7,668 nt of DNA from Clostridia bacterium (lineage in GTDB: Bacteria > Bacillota > Clostridia > Christensenellales > Borkfalkiaceae): positions 1 to 7,668 of the forward strand of contig JAIDOO010000007.1 of NCBI GenBank assembly GCA_029063275.1. Reading direction: 5' to 3'. The number at the start of each line of letters is the position of its first letter. The stretch's first letter is position 1. Made by a program: the position numbers and the translations under genes. The notes under the pieces are model-generated. The model saw only the letters and a list, made by a program, of their open reading frames with translations. It did no database searches and was not told where the DNA came from. Positions 5,352-7,668 of the stretch are shown piece by piece.

Positions 5352-7604
5352 ATGCGTAAGTTTTTTACAAAAATTATATGTTTCGCCGCCGCGGTAATCG
5401 TCGCACTCGGCATTTTCCTGATTTCGGCGTGCGGACCCAATTACGACGTAAAGCCTCTTTCGCCCGACGGTATTTCGGACGCGGAGGTTATTTCCAACGG
5501 CGGTTTTGCCGTTGAAAAGGGCGACTATATCTATTTTATCAACGGCAGGGAAAACTACACCGCCGACAACACTTTCGGAGAAGTGGTCAAGGGCGCGGTT
5601 ATGCGCATTTCCAAAGAGAACTTTGCAAGCCGCAACTATTCCGCAGTTGACACGGTAGTGCCTCTTATAGCATATTCGGGCAACGTGAGCGCCGGATTAT
5701 TTATCTACGGCGACTATATTTATTACACAACCCCTTCGACCGACAAAAACAGCGACGGCGAAATCCAGAACTCGCATTTGGCTTTCCGCCGTACCAGGCT
5801 TGACGGAACGGGCACTTCTAAAAACTATTATATGCAGCTTGCCGACAATACGGTCGATTACCGCTTTGTGGAAGTGGACGGCGTTGTATACATTATGTAC
5901 ATTGCCACCAACGAAAATCTTTACGGTACAAGCTGTACCAACATATACTCGTATAACACCGAAACGGACGTAAAGACAATGCTTGCCTACAATGTGGGAA
6001 GCTACGTCTTTGACAGCTCTGACGTGGAAAATCCCCGTATTTTCTATACGATGACGGTAACCGACTTTAAGGCGGACGTTTCCTATGCGACTTATTACAA
6101 CCAGATTTACACCGTAACGGCTGACAAGACCGAGCCCAACGAATACGACTTTTCCGATGTCGAAGATTACGACGCGGACGAGGACCCTCTGTATATAAAC
6201 TGCGGCGATTTGGTTTTGGACGGCGTAGGCTATATCGAAGGTCTTACCGATAGTCTTACACAGTTTAACGGTACGCTTGACGGCGAAAGCATCAGCCGGG
6301 ACAAGGCTACTTATACCTACACGCTTTCAAGCTATGAAAACGGTTATCTCTATTTTACGCGTTATCCGTCTATCGGCAACAATACCCAGGAGCTTTATTC
6401 CATAAGCGATAAAGACCTGACTTCGGAAAGCTGGAACTCCATTACCTCGCAGGAGGGCGAAGAGTACAGCACCTATATCACCGTTAAGGACGCGGGCAGT
6501 ACAAAGGTTTATCTCTACGACAATAACGGCGAACTCAGCGGCGCGCTCATTCTTTCGTCAACCGGTATCGAAAAGGCGGTCCTCGTCAACGGACAAATTC
6601 CCGAGTCGATAAACAACGAAAACAGATTTTATCTGACTACCGACGGACAGGCTACACTGCTTTTCACCGCCGAGCACAACGGACACAACTATATTTACTA
6701 TTCGCTTTCGGGCGGAAACGGTTACACCGTATACCGCATTTGCTACGACGGCAATTACTCAGACTATAACGGACTTCCTACCGGCAACGAAAATTCGGAA
6801 TTCGTTTCAACCCGTATTTTAGACGTGGATTCTTTGAGCGGCTGGTATTTGCCCGAAATGTTTGACAATCAGCTTCTCTTCATTGCCCAGACCGAAAATA
6901 TGACCGCGTACGAGTACGCAATGGTTTGCGATTTGAACAATGCAGAGGGCAAAATGATGTCCAATGCTGAAATCGAAGAGCTCAACGAGCTTTACGACGG
7001 TATCGCGGAGGATATAGCCGACGTTGACGAAACCGTTTACGAAAATCTGCAATCCGCGCTTAAATACGCGTTCTTTGCAAACGAAAACGAATATATACAC
7101 GAGCTTTCGCAGGCTTACGTAGATATAAAGAAATACGACTATAACCACTTCTGGTCCGAGGAGTCGCTTGCAAAGTTTGAGGACTTTATTGCGGCTGAGG
7201 GCGACTGGGAAGGATACGCCGACACCAAAAAAGTGAACGGAAAGGACGTTGCGGCTAACAAGCGCGACTATTACTACACCGTTTTGGGCGTTATGAACGA
7301 AGAGGACGCGAAAGGATACACGGATAATCTTAAAACCCTGTATCTGCAAGCTTATCCCGAAGCCGACCCCACTTGGTTCGAGAGTCTTAAAACGGGCGAA
7401 CAGGCAGGCTTTATAATAGGCGTGGTTTTAGGCGGGCTGATAATTATCGCAGTCGCGGTGGTTACTCCGATACTTGTAAAACGCCGCAAGAAAAAGAAGC
7501 TTCCGCAGTATAAAAAGGGCATCAAGGTCGATACCTTCGATGACAGAAATATCGACGTTTACGCCGACGAATACGGCGAATCGTCCGACGGAAAAAAAGA
7601 ATAA
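5352..7604 (+). CDS. Large lipoprotein with propeller-like repeats and a second, C-terminal membrane anchor
   Basis: The 750-residue product begins with a lipoprotein signal: a basic MRKFFTK, a hydrophobic core and the lipobox ISAC, with Cys27 as the predicted lipid-modified residue. The ectodomain to about 530 carries repeated strand patterns of the form GDYIYF/GDYIYY (58-62, 120-125), GVVYIMY (177-183), NGYLYF (330-335) and NYIYYS followed by TVYRICYDG (446-467). These resemble the DUF5050/YWTD-like beta-propeller repeats of clostridial surface proteins. A helical, acidic region follows (about 535-680). A transmembrane helix at about 685-709, an RRKKKK stop-transfer cluster and a 35-residue acidic tail then place the C-terminus inside the cell. 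Tyr makes up about 9% of the chain. GGAG at 5342-5345 lies 6 nt before the ATG. It seems to be a single-gene unit. Propeller folds often bind ligands or partners, but no catalytic motif is visible and the function is unknown. Confidence 0.88.
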   Translation: MRKFFTKIICFAAAVIVALGIFLISACGPNYDVKPLSPDGISDAEVISNGGFAVEKGDYIYFINGRENYTADNTFGEVVKGAVMRISKENFASRNYSAVDTVVPLIAYSGNVSAGLFIYGDYIYYTTPSTDKNSDGEIQNSHLAFRRTRLDGTGTSKNYYMQLADNTVDYRFVEVDGVVYIMYIATNENLYGTSCTNIYSYNTETDVKTMLAYNVGSYVFDSSDVENPRIFYTMTVTDFKADVSYATYYNQIYTVTADKTEPNEYDFSDVEDYDADEDPLYINCGDLVLDGVGYIEGLTDSLTQFNGTLDGESISRDKATYTYTLSSYENGYLYFTRYPSIGNNTQELYSISDKDLTSESWNSITSQEGEEYSTYITVKDAGSTKVYLYDNNGELSGALILSSTGIEKAVLVNGQIPESINNENRFYLTTDGQATLLFTAEHNGHNYIYYSLSGGNGYTVYRICYDGNYSDYNGLPTGNENSEFVSTRILDVDSLSGWYLPEMFDNQLLFIAQTENMTAYEYAMVCDLNNAEGKMMSNAEIEELNELYDGIAEDIADVDETVYENLQSALKYAFFANENEYIHELSQAYVDIKKYDYNHFWSEESLAKFEDFIAAEGDWEGYADTKKVNGKDVAANKRDYYYTVLGVMNEEDAKGYTDNLKTLYLQAYPEADPTWFESLKTGEQAGFIIGVVLGGLIIIAVAVVTPILVKRRKKKKLPQYKKGIKVDTFDDRNIDVYADEYGESSDGKKE

Positions 7605-7613
7605 AAATTTTTA

Positions 7614-7644
7614 CAACCCCCTTCGCATAAGCGTAAGGGGGTTG
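7614..7644. terminator. Hairpin after the lipoprotein gene, possible weak terminator
   Basis: CAACCCCCTTCGC (7614-7626) pairs with GCG-AAGGGGGTTG (7631-7644, one bulged T at 7634) around the loop ATAA. It lies 9 nt after the stop codon. The + strand continues CACATATTAACC, with no T-run. On the minus strand a TAAAAATTTTT follows, so it could instead serve a convergent gene beyond the window. A stem-loop is certain; its role as a terminator is tentative. Confidence 0.5.
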
Positions 7645-7668
7645 CACATATTAACCGTTGATTAAAAC

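Noticed and set aside
6819..7349. 176-codon minus-strand frame inside the lipoprotein gene
   Set aside because: It lies entirely within a well-supported coding region, lacks a binding site and has no recognisable features.

Overview
The window reads as a chromosomal segment from a low-to-moderate GC, Gram-positive-type bacterium, most likely an uncultured gut-type member of Bacillota/Clostridia. This is inferred from several things. The genes have AGGAGG-type ribosome binding sites and clean sigma-A-like promoters. The rplM-rpsI pair is closed by an intrinsic terminator. The serine dehydratase is a fused iron-sulfur enzyme and the phosphofructokinase is of the pyrophosphate type. Two tyrosine-rich exported proteins carry C-terminal membrane anchors. 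No database search was possible, so the lineage is a judgement.

Layout. Positions 1-768 hold the 3' end of rplM (ribosomal protein L13), rpsI (S9) and a strong terminator with T-runs on both sides. Positions 795-2024 (minus) hold a one-chain L-serine dehydratase that converges on rpsI and shares that terminator. Positions 2025-2183 are a divergent promoter region with two near-consensus promoters back to back. Positions 2184-3602 hold an unrecognised secreted, membrane-anchored, tyrosine-rich protein. Positions 3603-3727 carry a promoter and a perfect 10-bp hairpin predicted to lie at the very 5' end of the next mRNA. Positions 3728-4975 hold a pyrophosphate-dependent 6-phosphofructokinase, followed by an 11-bp terminator hairpin. 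Positions 5015-5233 (minus) hold a small proline-rich protein of about 72 codons that lacks a usual start codon: an ATT sits where the start should be, 7 nt after a good Shine-Dalgarno. Positions 5281-5309 are a promoter for a 750-residue lipoprotein (5352-7604) with propeller-like repeats, a second membrane anchor at its C-terminus and a cytoplasmic tail. A hairpin follows at 7614-7644.

How the genes relate. Apart from rplM-rpsI, each gene seems to be its own transcription unit, so this is not an operon with one theme. Serine dehydratase (serine to pyruvate and ammonia) and PPi-phosphofructokinase (glycolysis using pyrophosphate instead of ATP) fit an anaerobic, fermentative, energy-saving metabolism. 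The two surface proteins share a composition (about 9% Tyr) and a C-terminal anchor with a basic tail, but nothing here ties them together functionally.

I found no CRISPR array, insertion sequence, tRNA, phage gene or recognisable defence system. The least expected item is the small minus-strand gene with the apparent ATT start.
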